Source: Flavobacterium sp. FEMGT703F
GTDB lineage: Bacteria > Bacteroidota > Bacteroidia > Flavobacteriales > Flavobacteriaceae
DNA: 64,000 nucleotides
Reading direction: 5' to 3'
Assembly: GCA_002786385.1 (NCBI GenBank)
Contig: PGCN01000024.1
Location: 1-64,000 of the forward strand
The translations under genes were made by a program, and so were the position numbers. Below, one piece after another: positions 51,299 through 60,524 of this stretch (positions are counted from its first letter, which is position 1; every line of letters begins with the position of its first letter). The notes beneath the pieces were generated by a model. That model was given only the letters and a program-made list of their open reading frames with translations, was not told the origin of the DNA and searched no databases.

Positions 51299-52561
51299 AT
51301 GAAAACTAAAATGATACTAGGATCGGTTTTGTCGCTGTTGAGCCTAACTACTATGGTTGCTCAAGACAGAACAACAGTTTCAGCTTATAATGCTGAAATT
51401 AGTGATAACTTAGATTTGAGAGCGGTGGCTTCTATTTTTGGCGACTCTAAAGATCTAGCCGATTTTGAAAGAAGATTAAACGATCCGGAAATTCAAATTT
51501 CCAATTTGGATTTGAACAATGACAATCAAGTGGATTACTTGCGTGTGATTGAAACCGTGGAAGGCAATGCCCATTTGATTGTGATCCAATCGGTTTTGGG
51601 CCGAGATACTTATCAAGACGTTGCTACTGTTGAAGTGGAACGCGACCGAAACAACAGAGTTCAAGTACAAGTTGTTGGTGATGTTTATATGTACGGTCCT
51701 AATTATATTTACGAACCTGTTTATGCTTACACACCGGTTATTTACTCCTCTTTTTGGATAGGCAATTATCGTCCGTACTGCTCTTCTTGGTATTGGGGAT
51801 ACTACCCTAGTTACTATTATGCTTGGTCGCCTTGGCCGATTTTCCGTTACAGAAATCACATTGGCATCACCATCAACTTACACCACCATTACAATTATGT
51901 AAATTACAGAAGATGTGGCGTAGTATACAACAACTACTACCGTGGCGGAAGAAGAGGCAACGGTTACGAGGTGCGCTATCCGAACCGTTCCTTCCAACAT
52001 CGCAACAGTGGATATGCAAATCGCTACGAATTGGATCAAAACCGAAACATCAGAACGGTAGGAAACCGAACTGATAACGCGGCTCATCCGAGAGGTAATT
52101 ATGTTGATGCGAGTCCGAGAGGCAATGGCCCGGCGAGAAATGAATCGCCAAGAACCGTAAGAACCCAAGAAGCATCTCCAAGAGTTGCTGTAAGAACCGA
52201 TGAAAGTCCGAGAGTGAGAAATACCGCTGAGGCCTCACCAAGAAATACACCTAGAAGCTACGATTCGCCGAGAGTTTATAACGAACCCAAAGCTACACCA
52301 AGAGCTACTACGGAAACCTATGAATCGCCACGAAACATGAATACACCACAAGCCTCGCCGAGAAGCACTCCAAGAAGTTACGAAGCACCAGCACGTGAAC
52401 TGGCCAGTCAATCACCGCGCTCTGTAGCCCCGAGAAGCAATTCGGCACCAAGAGAAATGTCGGCACCCAGAAGTAATTCCGGCGGACAAAGAGACATGTC
52501 AGGCCAAAGAAGTGGCTCCTCCAGAAGCAATAACGGCGGCAGAGAAAATCGAAGAGGTTGA
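51299..52561 (+). CDS. Secreted basic protein with aromatic core and SPR repeats
   Basis: A 420-residue exported protein: signal peptide MILGSVLSLLSLTTMVAQ, then a folded N-terminal domain with DNNDNQVDYLRVIETVEGN (Asp-rich, Ca-binding-like) to about residue 125, a Tyr/Trp-rich strip (about 133-185, e.g. SSWYWGYYPSYYYAWSPWP) and a long Arg/Ser/Pro-rich C-terminus. That region (about 260-400) repeats (E/D/A)SPR or (A/N)TPR about a dozen times at 8-12-residue intervals and ends Gly/Ser/Arg-rich. The disordered, strongly basic C-terminus suggests binding to nucleic acid or acidic polymers. No family named with confidence. Confidence 0.82.
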   Translation: MKTKMILGSVLSLLSLTTMVAQDRTTVSAYNAEISDNLDLRAVASIFGDSKDLADFERRLNDPEIQISNLDLNNDNQVDYLRVIETVEGNAHLIVIQSVLGRDTYQDVATVEVERDRNNRVQVQVVGDVYMYGPNYIYEPVYAYTPVIYSSFWIGNYRPYCSSWYWGYYPSYYYAWSPWPIFRYRNHIGITINLHHHYNYVNYRRCGVVYNNYYRGGRRGNGYEVRYPNRSFQHRNSGYANRYELDQNRNIRTVGNRTDNAAHPRGNYVDASPRGNGPARNESPRTVRTQEASPRVAVRTDESPRVRNTAEASPRNTPRSYDSPRVYNEPKATPRATTETYESPRNMNTPQASPRSTPRSYEAPARELASQSPRSVAPRSNSAPREMSAPRSNSGGQRDMSGQRSGSSRSNNGGRENRRG

Positions 52562-52589
52562 GTTTTATAATTATAGTTTAGTTGTTAGC

Positions 52590-52625
52590 AAAGGCATCGT
52601 TTAGGCGATGTCTTTTGTTTTTTAA
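52590..52625 (+). terminator. Terminator after the SPR-repeat gene
   Basis: AAAGGCATCG pairs with CGATGTCTTT (one G-U) around a 6-base loop, followed by TGTTTTTT. Confidence 0.85.
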
Positions 52626-52666
52626 AAATAATTGACTGTGAAAGAATCAGATATTTCAAAAAGACA

Positions 52667-52674
52667 TAAATTTG
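52667..52674 (+). promoter_or_regulatory. -7 box of kup
   Basis: TAAATTTG matches TAnnTTTG, 19 bases before the ATG at 52694. Confidence 0.6.
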
Positions 52675-52693
52675 CACTCTTTAACATTTTATT

Positions 52694-54679
52694 ATGAGTT
52701 CGCATAACCACAGCCTTCACAGCAAACTTTCTATAGGAGGATTACTTGTTACATTAGGAATTATCTACGGAGATATAGGAACCTCTCCACTATATGTAAT
52801 GAAGGCCATACTTGGCGTTCATGAAATTTCAAGAGACATTGTTTTAGGAGGAATTTCATGCGTCTTCTGGACACTTACGCTACAAACCACCATCAAATAC
52901 GTTATCATAACACTTAGTGCTGACAACCATGGTGAAGGTGGAATTTTTGCGCTCTTTGCCTTAGTAAAAAGAACTAAAATTAAATGGTTAATCATACCGG
53001 CCATCATAGGTGGAAGTGCGCTCTTGGCCGATGGTATCATCACCCCGCCTATTTCGGTTTCCGCAGCGGTAGAAGGGATTAACACCTTCTATGCCATGGA
53101 AACCCAAACGATTCAAATAATCGTAATCTGTATCTTGTTTGTACTCTTTACCATTCAGCAATTCGGGTCCAAATTAGTTGGAAAGTTCTTTGCCCCTATG
53201 ATGTTGATTTGGTTTTCTATGTTAGGAATATTAGGAACACTTCAAGTACTTAATGATTTTTCTGTTTTCAATGCCATAAATCCTTATTATGCCTACGAGT
53301 TGTTGTTAATTCATCCGGAAGGTTTCTTTGTATTAGGTGCTGTATTCCTTTGTACTACCGGAGCCGAAGCGCTTTATTCAGACATGGGTCACTGTGGCCG
53401 AAAAAACATCCGAATCAGTTGGATATTTGTGAAAGCCATGCTTTTATTGAACTACTTCGGACAAGGTGCTTATCTTATTAGCCACGAAGGCCAAACCTTG
53501 GAACAACTGGGCGGTAAAGACGGAAATCCTTTTTATTTGATCATGGCCGATTGGTTCCAACCTATTGGTGTGGTTATAGCCACTTTAGCGGCTGTAATTG
53601 CCTCGCAAGCATTAATCAGTGGTTCTTTTACCCTAATCAACGAAGCCATGCGTTTGAACTTTTGGCCTAAAGTAAAAATTAAATATCCAACTGAATTAAA
53701 AGGTCAGCTTTACATTCCTTCCATCAACTGGTTGTTATTACTGGGTTGTATCGGTATCGTTTGGTACTTCGAAAAATCAAGTGCTATGGAACATGCTTAC
53801 GGTTTGGCCATTGTGCTTTGTATGATTATGACTACCATCTTACTCAATTTCTATTTGATCATGAAAAGGGTAAAATGGTATTTTATAGGAGCTCTGATTA
53901 CTGTTTACCTTGTCATCGAATTTAGTTTCCTTGCGGCAATCTTACCTAAATTCATTCATGGTGGTTTTGTGACATTAATTATTGCCTCTGCACTTGTAGG
54001 CGTAATGGGCACATGGTATTTGGCCAAGCAAATCAGTAAAAACTACACTAAAATCGTTAAAATTGACGATTACAAAAAAGTATTGGCAGAACTTAGTGTT
54101 GACTTATCCATTCCGAAATATGCTACGCATTTGGTGTACATGACCAACTCCAATCGCAGTGATGAAATCGAGGAAAAAGTAATGTATTCTATCTTGCAAA
54201 AACGCCCTAAACGTGCTGATTTATATTGGTTCATACACGTAAACATCCTGAGCGAGCCTTATAAAAAAGAATACCGAGTAACGGAAATTGTGAAAGACGA
54301 CATTTACCGAATCGACTTCTATCTTGGTTTCCGTGAACCGACCAAAATTAATTTGATGTTCAAGCAAGTCATCAAAGAAATGGTGGATCGCGGTGAAGTA
54401 GATATCACCAGCCGATACGAATCGTTGAATAAAAACAATATCATTGGCGACTTCAAGTTTGTCTTGTCTGAAAAATTCTTGTCTAATGACAGCGACTTGA
54501 CTTTCTTCGAGAAAATTATCATGAACACCTATTTCATAATGAAAAAGCTGAGTTTGTCAGAAGAAAAAGGTTTTGGCTTAGACAGTAGTTCGGTAAAAAT
54601 AGAACAGTTCCCGTTGGTAATTCATGCGCCTGAGAAGATTGAAATGCGTCGAATTGAACGCGATTGCAATCCGGTCTAA
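52694..54679 (+). CDS. kup: KUP-family potassium transporter
   Basis: A 661-residue inner-membrane potassium/proton symporter with about 12 helices. Family hallmarks: GIIYGDIGTSPLYVMKAI near 19-36, HGEGGIFALFAL, LADGIITPPISVSAAVEG and TGAEALYSDMGHCGRKNIRISW. The C-terminal cytoplasmic domain begins near residue 460 (KVLAELSVDLSIPKYATHLVY). Intact; single gene with its own promoter. Confidence 0.95.
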   Translation: MSSHNHSLHSKLSIGGLLVTLGIIYGDIGTSPLYVMKAILGVHEISRDIVLGGISCVFWTLTLQTTIKYVIITLSADNHGEGGIFALFALVKRTKIKWLIIPAIIGGSALLADGIITPPISVSAAVEGINTFYAMETQTIQIIVICILFVLFTIQQFGSKLVGKFFAPMMLIWFSMLGILGTLQVLNDFSVFNAINPYYAYELLLIHPEGFFVLGAVFLCTTGAEALYSDMGHCGRKNIRISWIFVKAMLLLNYFGQGAYLISHEGQTLEQLGGKDGNPFYLIMADWFQPIGVVIATLAAVIASQALISGSFTLINEAMRLNFWPKVKIKYPTELKGQLYIPSINWLLLLGCIGIVWYFEKSSAMEHAYGLAIVLCMIMTTILLNFYLIMKRVKWYFIGALITVYLVIEFSFLAAILPKFIHGGFVTLIIASALVGVMGTWYLAKQISKNYTKIVKIDDYKKVLAELSVDLSIPKYATHLVYMTNSNRSDEIEEKVMYSILQKRPKRADLYWFIHVNILSEPYKKEYRVTEIVKDDIYRIDFYLGFREPTKINLMFKQVIKEMVDRGEVDITSRYESLNKNNIIGDFKFVLSEKFLSNDSDLTFFEKIIMNTYFIMKKLSLSEEKGFGLDSSSVKIEQFPLVIHAPEKIEMRRIERDCNPV

Positions 54680-54774
54680 TTGTTTACCCAACTACTTTTC
54701 CTATAAGATTGACCTCAGAAATTAAGTTTCCTTTTTTAACGTGTTAATTTTAAGATTACATAATAAAAAAGGAA

Positions 54775-54782
54775 TATCTTTG
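54775..54782 (+). promoter_or_regulatory. -7 box of the RsmB-like gene
   Basis: TATCTTTG matches TAnnTTTG, 19 bases before the ATG at 54802. Confidence 0.6.
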
Positions 54783-54801
54783 CACGCTTATTTTTTACCC
54801 A

Positions 54802-56013
54802 ATGCGATTACACAGAAATTTAGTTTACACCACAATCGATTCCTTAAACGCTATCTTTAACGAAGGCGAATACGCCGACAAAGTGGTAGCACGTGCCTTG
54901 AAAAAAGACAAACGTTGGGGCAGTTCCGACCGCAAATTTGTGGCCGAAACCATTTATGAAATTGTACGTTGGAAACGACTTTACATGGAAATCGCCGATG
55001 TAAAAGAACCGCTCAATCGCGATGAACTATGGCGTATTTTTGCCGTTTGGGCTGTATTGCGCGGCTATCCTATTCCCGATTGGCGACAATTAGAAGGTAC
55101 TCCGGAACGAAAAATCAAAGGTCGTTTTGACGAATTGTCTAAAATCAGAAAAATGCGCGAATCCATTCCGGATTGGATGGATGAATTGGGTGTCAAAGAA
55201 TTAGGCGAAGAAGTATGGACCAAAGAAATCGCGGCACAAAACAAACAAGCACAAGTGATTCTTAGGGTAAACACGCTAAAAACTACCAAAGAAAAACTGC
55301 GTGCCATTTTAATGGATTTAAACATCGAAACCGAGTTTTTAAAAGACCAACCCGATGCTTTAGTACTTAAAGAAAGAGCCAACGTATTTTTAACCGATGC
55401 TTTCAAAGAAGGATTATTCGAAGTTCAAGACGCTTCTTCTCAGTTAGTAGCCGCTTTCCTCGATGTAAAACCCGGAATGCGCGTAGTGGACACTTGTGCC
55501 GGAGCCGGTGGTAAAACCTTACACATGGCGTCTTTAATGGAAAACAAAGGCCAACTGATTGCCATGGATTTGTATGAAAGCAAACTCAAACAACTCAAAT
55601 TAAGAGCTAAAAGAAACGGCGCTTTCAATATAGAATACCGCATTATCGACTCGACTAAAGTCATCAAAAAACTCCATGAAAAAGCCGACAGAGTGCTAAT
55701 CGATGCGCCTTGTAGCGGATTGGGCGTGTTAAAAAGAAACCCGGATTCCAAATGGAAATTGCAACCGGAGTTTATAGACAACATCAAAAAAGTACAGGCA
55801 GAAGTATTGGAAAACTATTCTAAAATAGTCAAACCCGGCGGCAAATTGGTTTACGCTACTTGTTCAATCTTACCTTCTGAAAATCAGGAACAAGTTAAGC
55901 GTTTTTTAAGCACCGAAACGGGAAAATCATTTACCTTTGTGAAAGACGTGAAGATTTTGGCGCAAGACACCGGATTTGACGGTTTCTATATGGCCTTACT
56001 CGAACGCAAATAA
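54802..56013 (+). CDS. RsmB-family rRNA m5C methyltransferase
   Basis: SAM-dependent cytosine-5 methyltransferase of the NOL1/NOP2/Sun family. 403 residues: an N-terminal NusB-like helical domain (VARALKKDKRWGSSDRKFVAE), then the catalytic domain with VVDTCAGAGGKTLHMASLM (SAM), DAPCSGLGVLKRNPDSKW (motif IV Cys) and LVYATCSILPSENQEQV (motif VI nucleophile Cys). The target (16S C967 by analogy) is inferred. The endonuclease gene starts 15 bases after its stop. Confidence 0.94.
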   Translation: MRLHRNLVYTTIDSLNAIFNEGEYADKVVARALKKDKRWGSSDRKFVAETIYEIVRWKRLYMEIADVKEPLNRDELWRIFAVWAVLRGYPIPDWRQLEGTPERKIKGRFDELSKIRKMRESIPDWMDELGVKELGEEVWTKEIAAQNKQAQVILRVNTLKTTKEKLRAILMDLNIETEFLKDQPDALVLKERANVFLTDAFKEGLFEVQDASSQLVAAFLDVKPGMRVVDTCAGAGGKTLHMASLMENKGQLIAMDLYESKLKQLKLRAKRNGAFNIEYRIIDSTKVIKKLHEKADRVLIDAPCSGLGVLKRNPDSKWKLQPEFIDNIKKVQAEVLENYSKIVKPGGKLVYATCSILPSENQEQVKRFLSTETGKSFTFVKDVKILAQDTGFDGFYMALLERK

Positions 56014-56028
56014 GAAATTCAATACCTC

Positions 56029-57132
56029 ATGAAAAAAATCTTTACTTTATTTTTTTTAAACCTCGCCTTTTTAGGTTTAGCCCAACAAACATTATCTGTT
56101 AATGCTATTCCAGCCGGATATTACAATACGGCAACTGGTACCGGATATACTTTAAAAACGCAACTTTTCAACATCATTAACGATCACACAGATCGTGGAT
56201 ATTCAGGTTTATATACTACTTATTTGACTTCTGACGTTGATAATTATTACGAAAACAACGGTACCATGCTCGATATGTATACCGAAAAACCTACCGGAAG
56301 CGAATGTGAATACGTTTATGGCGGTGGTTTGCAAGATGACGGAACTTTAGGAAATGCAGAATGCGATCGATACAATCGCGAACATTTGATTCCGCAATCG
56401 GTTTTTGGACAAAACAATTTCCCAATGTATTCTGATGCTCATTTTGTAGTGCCGTCTGATAAATATGTCAATGCACAAAGAGGTGATTTACCATTCAGTA
56501 AAGTAAACACACCTAATGCAACCTATTCTAACGGAAGTAAAAGAGGTTCCAATTTAAACTCAGGGTATTCAGCCGGTTATGTAGGTACAGTGTTTGAACC
56601 TATAGACGAATTTAAAGGTGATATTGCTCGTATGCTATTGTATTTTGCAACTCGCTACGAAGACCAAGTAGCCAGCTGGAGTTACACTATGTTCAACGGA
56701 ACAAGCACACAAGTATTCACCAATCAAGCTTTAAACGTATTATTGACTTGGAACGCTCAAGATCCTGTAAGTCAAAGAGAAATCGACAGAAACAACGCTA
56801 TTTACGCCCGTCAAAACAATAGAAACCCTTACATCGACAACAACAATTATGTAACTCAAGTTTGGGGATTACCGTTGTCAAATCCAACTTTTTCAGATTT
56901 AAACAGCGTAGCGGTGTATCCTAATCCAACTACCGATGTCATCAATATTCAATCGGAGGTGACTTTGGAAGAAATTGAAATCATCACCATCAACGGTCAA
57001 GTGTTGCAACAAATCAAACAACCGGTTTTAAACGACAACACTTACACCATCAGCAATTTACCAAAAGGATTTTACTTTATCAAATTGGCCAATGCTTCCC
57101 AATCAGTGACCAAAAAAGTCTTAGTGAACTAG
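56029..57132 (+). CDS. Secreted endonuclease I family nuclease with T9SS sorting tail
   Basis: A 367-residue exported protein: signal peptide (FTLFFLNLAFLGLAQ), an EndA-like nuclease domain with YGGGLQDDGTLG, CDRYNREHLIPQSVFGQ (His119 as likely general base) and DAHFVVPSDKYVNAQRGDLPF, then a C-terminal T9SS type A sorting domain of about 75 residues (VAVYPNPTTDVINIQSE to QSVTKKVLVN). It should degrade extracellular DNA or RNA for nutrition. A terminator follows. Confidence 0.93.
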   Translation: MKKIFTLFFLNLAFLGLAQQTLSVNAIPAGYYNTATGTGYTLKTQLFNIINDHTDRGYSGLYTTYLTSDVDNYYENNGTMLDMYTEKPTGSECEYVYGGGLQDDGTLGNAECDRYNREHLIPQSVFGQNNFPMYSDAHFVVPSDKYVNAQRGDLPFSKVNTPNATYSNGSKRGSNLNSGYSAGYVGTVFEPIDEFKGDIARMLLYFATRYEDQVASWSYTMFNGTSTQVFTNQALNVLLTWNAQDPVSQREIDRNNAIYARQNNRNPYIDNNNYVTQVWGLPLSNPTFSDLNSVAVYPNPTTDVINIQSEVTLEEIEIITINGQVLQQIKQPVLNDNTYTISNLPKGFYFIKLANASQSVTKKVLVN

Positions 57133-57152
57133 ACTCAAAAAATACTATCATT

Positions 57153-57189
57153 TCAAAAAAACGCTGTTGTAACCCAACGGCGTTTTTTT
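57153..57189 (+). terminator. Terminator after the endonuclease gene
   Basis: AAAAAACGCTGTTG pairs with CAACGGCGTTTTTT (one G-U) around TAACC, followed by a T-run. Confidence 0.9.
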
Positions 57190-57240
57190 ATGGTCGCCGT
57201 TCGGCTCGTCGGTTAAATCAACAAATAAGGCTCATTTGCT

Positions 57241-57270
57241 TTGAATTGTAACGCTCGTTTAGTATCTTTC
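57241..57270 (+). promoter_or_regulatory. Promoter of the DUF349 gene
   Basis: TTG (57241-57243), 19 bases, TATCTTTC (57263-57270), one base off the -7 consensus, 36 bases before the ATG. Confidence 0.6.
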
Positions 57271-57306
57271 GCCCTATTAATGTGTAACCCTTAAACATTT
57301 ACAAAA

Positions 57307-59421
57307 ATGTTAGAAGAAAAGAATGATAACCTGCAAGACGCAGATGGAAATGTAGTTAACGACTCATTGGAAACAACCGCTGCTGAAAATCAAGAAATTA
57401 CTACCGAAACTACTGAAGAAGTTGAAGCGGTAGCAGAAGTAGCTCCCGAGGCTGTAACTGAAGAAACGGTAGCCGTGGAAGAAGCAACAGCAACTGAAGA
57501 CGTTGTAGCAGAAGTTGAAGCAATAGCCGAAGCTCCTGAATCAACAGTAGAGGAAACTGCTGAAAACGTAGTGGAATTAACCGATGAGCCAATAGCCGAT
57601 GACAGTCCGGCCTCTGAAAACGATACCGTGATCAGCGCCATTCAAGAAGTCAATGCCGAAGAAAGCGAAGACGAATCCCTGAAAGACCGTCACGATATTC
57701 CGATGTTGGATTACGACACTTTATCGATGGAACAACTGGTAGCTGAATTAGGCGACTTGGTTGTGGTAGACAAAGTAATGTCGGTGAAAGACCACGTGGA
57801 AGAATTAAAAAAGGCCTTTCTCTCTAAATACTATCATTTTATCGATGAGAAAAGAGACGAATTCCACGCCGAAAATCCGGATACTACAGAAGAATTCCAT
57901 TATCATTTTCCGTTGAAAGTGAAGTTTGACCAACTTTACTCGCAATACCGAGATAAAAAGAATGCGCATTTTAAAAGCTTACAAAACAGCCTACAAACCA
58001 ACCTGGAAAACCGTTTGGCTATAGTGGAAGAACTGAAAAATTTGGTACACAGCCAAGACAGCATTCCGATTACCTTAAAAAAATTCAACGACATCCGCGA
58101 CCGCTGGAAAGCAGCCGGTCCGATACCGAAAGACAAATACAACCACGTTTGGAACAACTACCACTTCCACTTGGAGAATTTCTATGATATTCTGCACTTA
58201 GACCGTGAAGCGCGTGACTTAGATTTCAAACACAACTTAGACCAAAAACTAAAAATCATCGCTCGTGTAGAAGAGTTGATTCACTTAGAAGACATCAATA
58301 AAGCTTTCCGTGAGTTGCAAGATTTACACCGCATTTGGAAAGAAGAAATCGGTCCCGTTTCCCGCGACAAACGCGAAGAAATTTGGAATCGTTTTAGCGA
58401 ATTGACCAAACAAATGCACGACAAACGCGAGAGCTTATACGAGCAATTGCGCGCCGTAGAAACCGTTAATTTGGAGAAGAAAAAAGAAATCATCGCCCAA
58501 ATTGAAGTGCTTGCCCAAGAAAAAGTAAACGCACATTCGGCTTGGTTAGCGCAAATCGAAAAAGTAGAAGCCTTACGCAACCAGTTTTTTGCAGCCGGTA
58601 AAGTGCCTGCCGAAGTTAGTGAAGATACTTGGGCTGCTTTCAAAAATGCCGTGAGAAGCTTTAATGTATTGAAAAACAGTTTCTATAAAGAAATCAAGAA
58701 AGACCAAAACGATAACTTGTCGAAAAAGCAAGCCTTAGTAGCCAAAGCGCAGGAATTAAAAGAAAGCACTGATTTTGCTGCTACTACGCCATTAATGAAG
58801 CAAATTCAGGAAGAATGGAAAACCATCGGTCACGTGCCGAGAAAATTCTCCGATAAATTGTGGGCTGAATTCCGTGCCGCTTGTAACGAGTATTTCGAAA
58901 AACTGAAAGAACAAAAATCTGAAGTCAACGTTGAAGAAGTAGAAGCTTTCGAAAAGAAAAAAGCCTACTTGGAAACCGTAAGAGCATTTGAAATGACCGG
59001 CGACCACAAAACCGATTTAGACGGTATCAAAGCGCATATTGAAATGTGGAAAAGCTTTGGCAAAGTGCCGTTTGCTCGTCGTCACATCGAAGGGAAATTC
59101 AACAAAATTTTGGATGCCTTATTCGAAAAACTAAGCGCCAGCAAAAAAGAAAACGAAATGACGCGTTACGCCAATCGTTTAGACAACTTGGCCAACAAAG
59201 ATACGCGCAAATTAGACAACGAAAAAGTCTTCTTAATGCGTAAAATTGACGAAGTACAAGGCGAAATCTTCCAGTTGGAAAACAACATCCAATTCTTTGC
59301 CAATGCCAAAGCGGATAACCCAATGGTGAAAGAAGTGAAGAAAAATATCGAATTGAAAAAAGAAGAGTTGGCCATGCTGAAAGAAAAGCTAAAACAACTC
59401 AGAAACTTAAAAGCTGAATAA
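57307..59421 (+). CDS. DUF349 repeat protein with acidic N-terminus
   Basis: A 704-residue cytoplasmic protein. Residues 1-120 are a disordered Glu/Ala/Val/Thr-rich tract (TTETTEEVEAVAEVAPEAVT and so on). Five helical DUF349 units follow, each containing a pattern like W...GPIPKDKYNHVWNNYHFHLENFY; their Trp-bearing cores are W-KAAGPI, W-KEEIGPV, F-AAGKVP, W-KTIGHVP and W-KSFGKVP. The C-terminal 70 residues are a coiled coil (KEELAMLKEKLKQLRNLKAE). DUF349 proteins are little studied; a structural or RNA-related role is sometimes proposed. Confidence 0.9.
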   Translation: MLEEKNDNLQDADGNVVNDSLETTAAENQEITTETTEEVEAVAEVAPEAVTEETVAVEEATATEDVVAEVEAIAEAPESTVEETAENVVELTDEPIADDSPASENDTVISAIQEVNAEESEDESLKDRHDIPMLDYDTLSMEQLVAELGDLVVVDKVMSVKDHVEELKKAFLSKYYHFIDEKRDEFHAENPDTTEEFHYHFPLKVKFDQLYSQYRDKKNAHFKSLQNSLQTNLENRLAIVEELKNLVHSQDSIPITLKKFNDIRDRWKAAGPIPKDKYNHVWNNYHFHLENFYDILHLDREARDLDFKHNLDQKLKIIARVEELIHLEDINKAFRELQDLHRIWKEEIGPVSRDKREEIWNRFSELTKQMHDKRESLYEQLRAVETVNLEKKKEIIAQIEVLAQEKVNAHSAWLAQIEKVEALRNQFFAAGKVPAEVSEDTWAAFKNAVRSFNVLKNSFYKEIKKDQNDNLSKKQALVAKAQELKESTDFAATTPLMKQIQEEWKTIGHVPRKFSDKLWAEFRAACNEYFEKLKEQKSEVNVEEVEAFEKKKAYLETVRAFEMTGDHKTDLDGIKAHIEMWKSFGKVPFARRHIEGKFNKILDALFEKLSASKKENEMTRYANRLDNLANKDTRKLDNEKVFLMRKIDEVQGEIFQLENNIQFFANAKADNPMVKEVKKNIELKKEELAMLKEKLKQLRNLKAE

Positions 59422-59423
59422 CA

Positions 59424-59454
59424 AAAAAGCCTCGAAATATCGAGGCTTTTTTTA
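59424..59454. terminator. Bidirectional terminator between the DUF349 gene and pyrB
   Basis: AAAAAGCCTCGA and TCGAGGCTTTTT pair over 12 bp with a short AATA loop. Confidence 0.93.
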
Positions 59455-60381
59455 TGGTTGTAATTTAGAAGCTAAGAGGTAAATCACCGCCATGCGAACG
59501 GCCACACCGTTTTCAACTTGGTCGAGAATAACCGATTGTTGCGAATCGGCTACGTCGGAAGTGATTTCTACCCCGCGGTTAATCGGTCCGGGATGCATGA
59601 TGACGATTTCTTTGTTGAGCGAATCCAACAAGGCTTTGTCTACTCCGTATTGCTGTGCATATTCTCGCGTTGACGGGAAATAATTCACGTCCATTCTTTC
59701 GTTTTGCACGCGCAACATATTGGCCACATCACACCATTCTAGAGCCTTGCGCAAATTAGGCTCTACAGTCACGCCTAAGCTTTCAATGTATTTCGGGATT
59801 AAGGTTTTCGGGCCGCAGACTTTCACTTCGGCACCTTGCATTTGCAGCGCGTAGATGTTGGATAAAGCCACTCTCGAGTGCAAAATATCGCCTACAATAA
59901 CTACCTTCTTCCCGCCTACTTCGCCAAGTTTTTCTCTTATAGAATAACTGTCGAGTAAGCCTTGCGTTGGGTGTTCGTGCGCACCATCGCCGGCATTAAT
60001 GATACTGGCTTTTACGTTTTGAGACAAGAAATACGCCGCACCCGGATGGGAATGACGCATCACCACCATATCTACTTTCATCGACAAGATGTTGTTCACG
60101 GTATCGATTAGCGTTTCCCCTTTTTTAACCGAAGATTGCGCCGCCGAAAAACTAATCACATCGGCCGACAAGCGCTTCTGCGCCAACTCGAATGAAAGTT
60201 TGGTACGCGTACTGTTTTCGAAAAAGATATTGGCAATGGTAATGTCGCGCAAAGAAGGCACTTTTTTAATCGGGCGGTTAATCACTTCTTTAAAATGATC
60301 AGCCGTTTCAAAAATCAAATCGATGTCTTGCTTTTGCAGGTATTTTATGCCTAGTAAATGGTTGACGGTTAGTTCAGACAT
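59452..60381 (-). CDS. pyrB: Aspartate carbamoyltransferase, catalytic chain
   Basis: Second step of pyrimidine synthesis: carbamoyl phosphate plus aspartate gives carbamoyl aspartate. 309 residues. The carbamoyl-phosphate site STRTK lies at 57-61 in FENSTRTKLSFE; MRHSHPGAA, DGAHEHPTQGLLD and MHPGPINRGVEI are intact. No pyrI regulatory chain gene is adjacent. It follows pyrR on the same strand across 143 bp of repeat-rich sequence, so both are likely one transcription unit. Confidence 0.96.
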   Translation of the reverse strand: MSELTVNHLLGIKYLQKQDIDLIFETADHFKEVINRPIKKVPSLRDITIANIFFENSTRTKLSFELAQKRLSADVISFSAAQSSVKKGETLIDTVNNILSMKVDMVVMRHSHPGAAYFLSQNVKASIINAGDGAHEHPTQGLLDSYSIREKLGEVGGKKVVIVGDILHSRVALSNIYALQMQGAEVKVCGPKTLIPKYIESLGVTVEPNLRKALEWCDVANMLRVQNERMDVNYFPSTREYAQQYGVDKALLDSLNKEIVIMHPGPINRGVEITSDVADSQQSVILDQVENGVAVRMAVIYLLASKLQP

Positions 60382-60382
60382 T

Positions 60383-60524
60383 TTGGTTGTAAGTTGTGTG
60401 TTGTGAGTTGTGTGTTATATGTTCTTGTATTAGACTAAAATTCCTAATTCGTAATTCCTAATTTATTCCGCTACGCTCCATACAGTTCGGCTGCGCCTCG
60501 GGTCCTAATTCGTAATTCATAATT
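60383..60524. repeat. Repeat-rich pyrR-pyrB spacer
   Basis: It contains a GTTGT-type tract (60383-60421), copies of TAATTCGTAATTC (about 60445-60457 and 60506-60518), and a 23-bp block at 60467-60489 that recurs with one change at 61428-61450. No gene seen. Confidence 0.8.

Noticed and set aside
57390..57641. Ser/Thr/Val-rich antisense frames opposite the acidic DUF349 N-terminus
   Set aside because: They mirror the Glu/Ala/Val-rich coding tract; the composition is a by-product of the sense strand.
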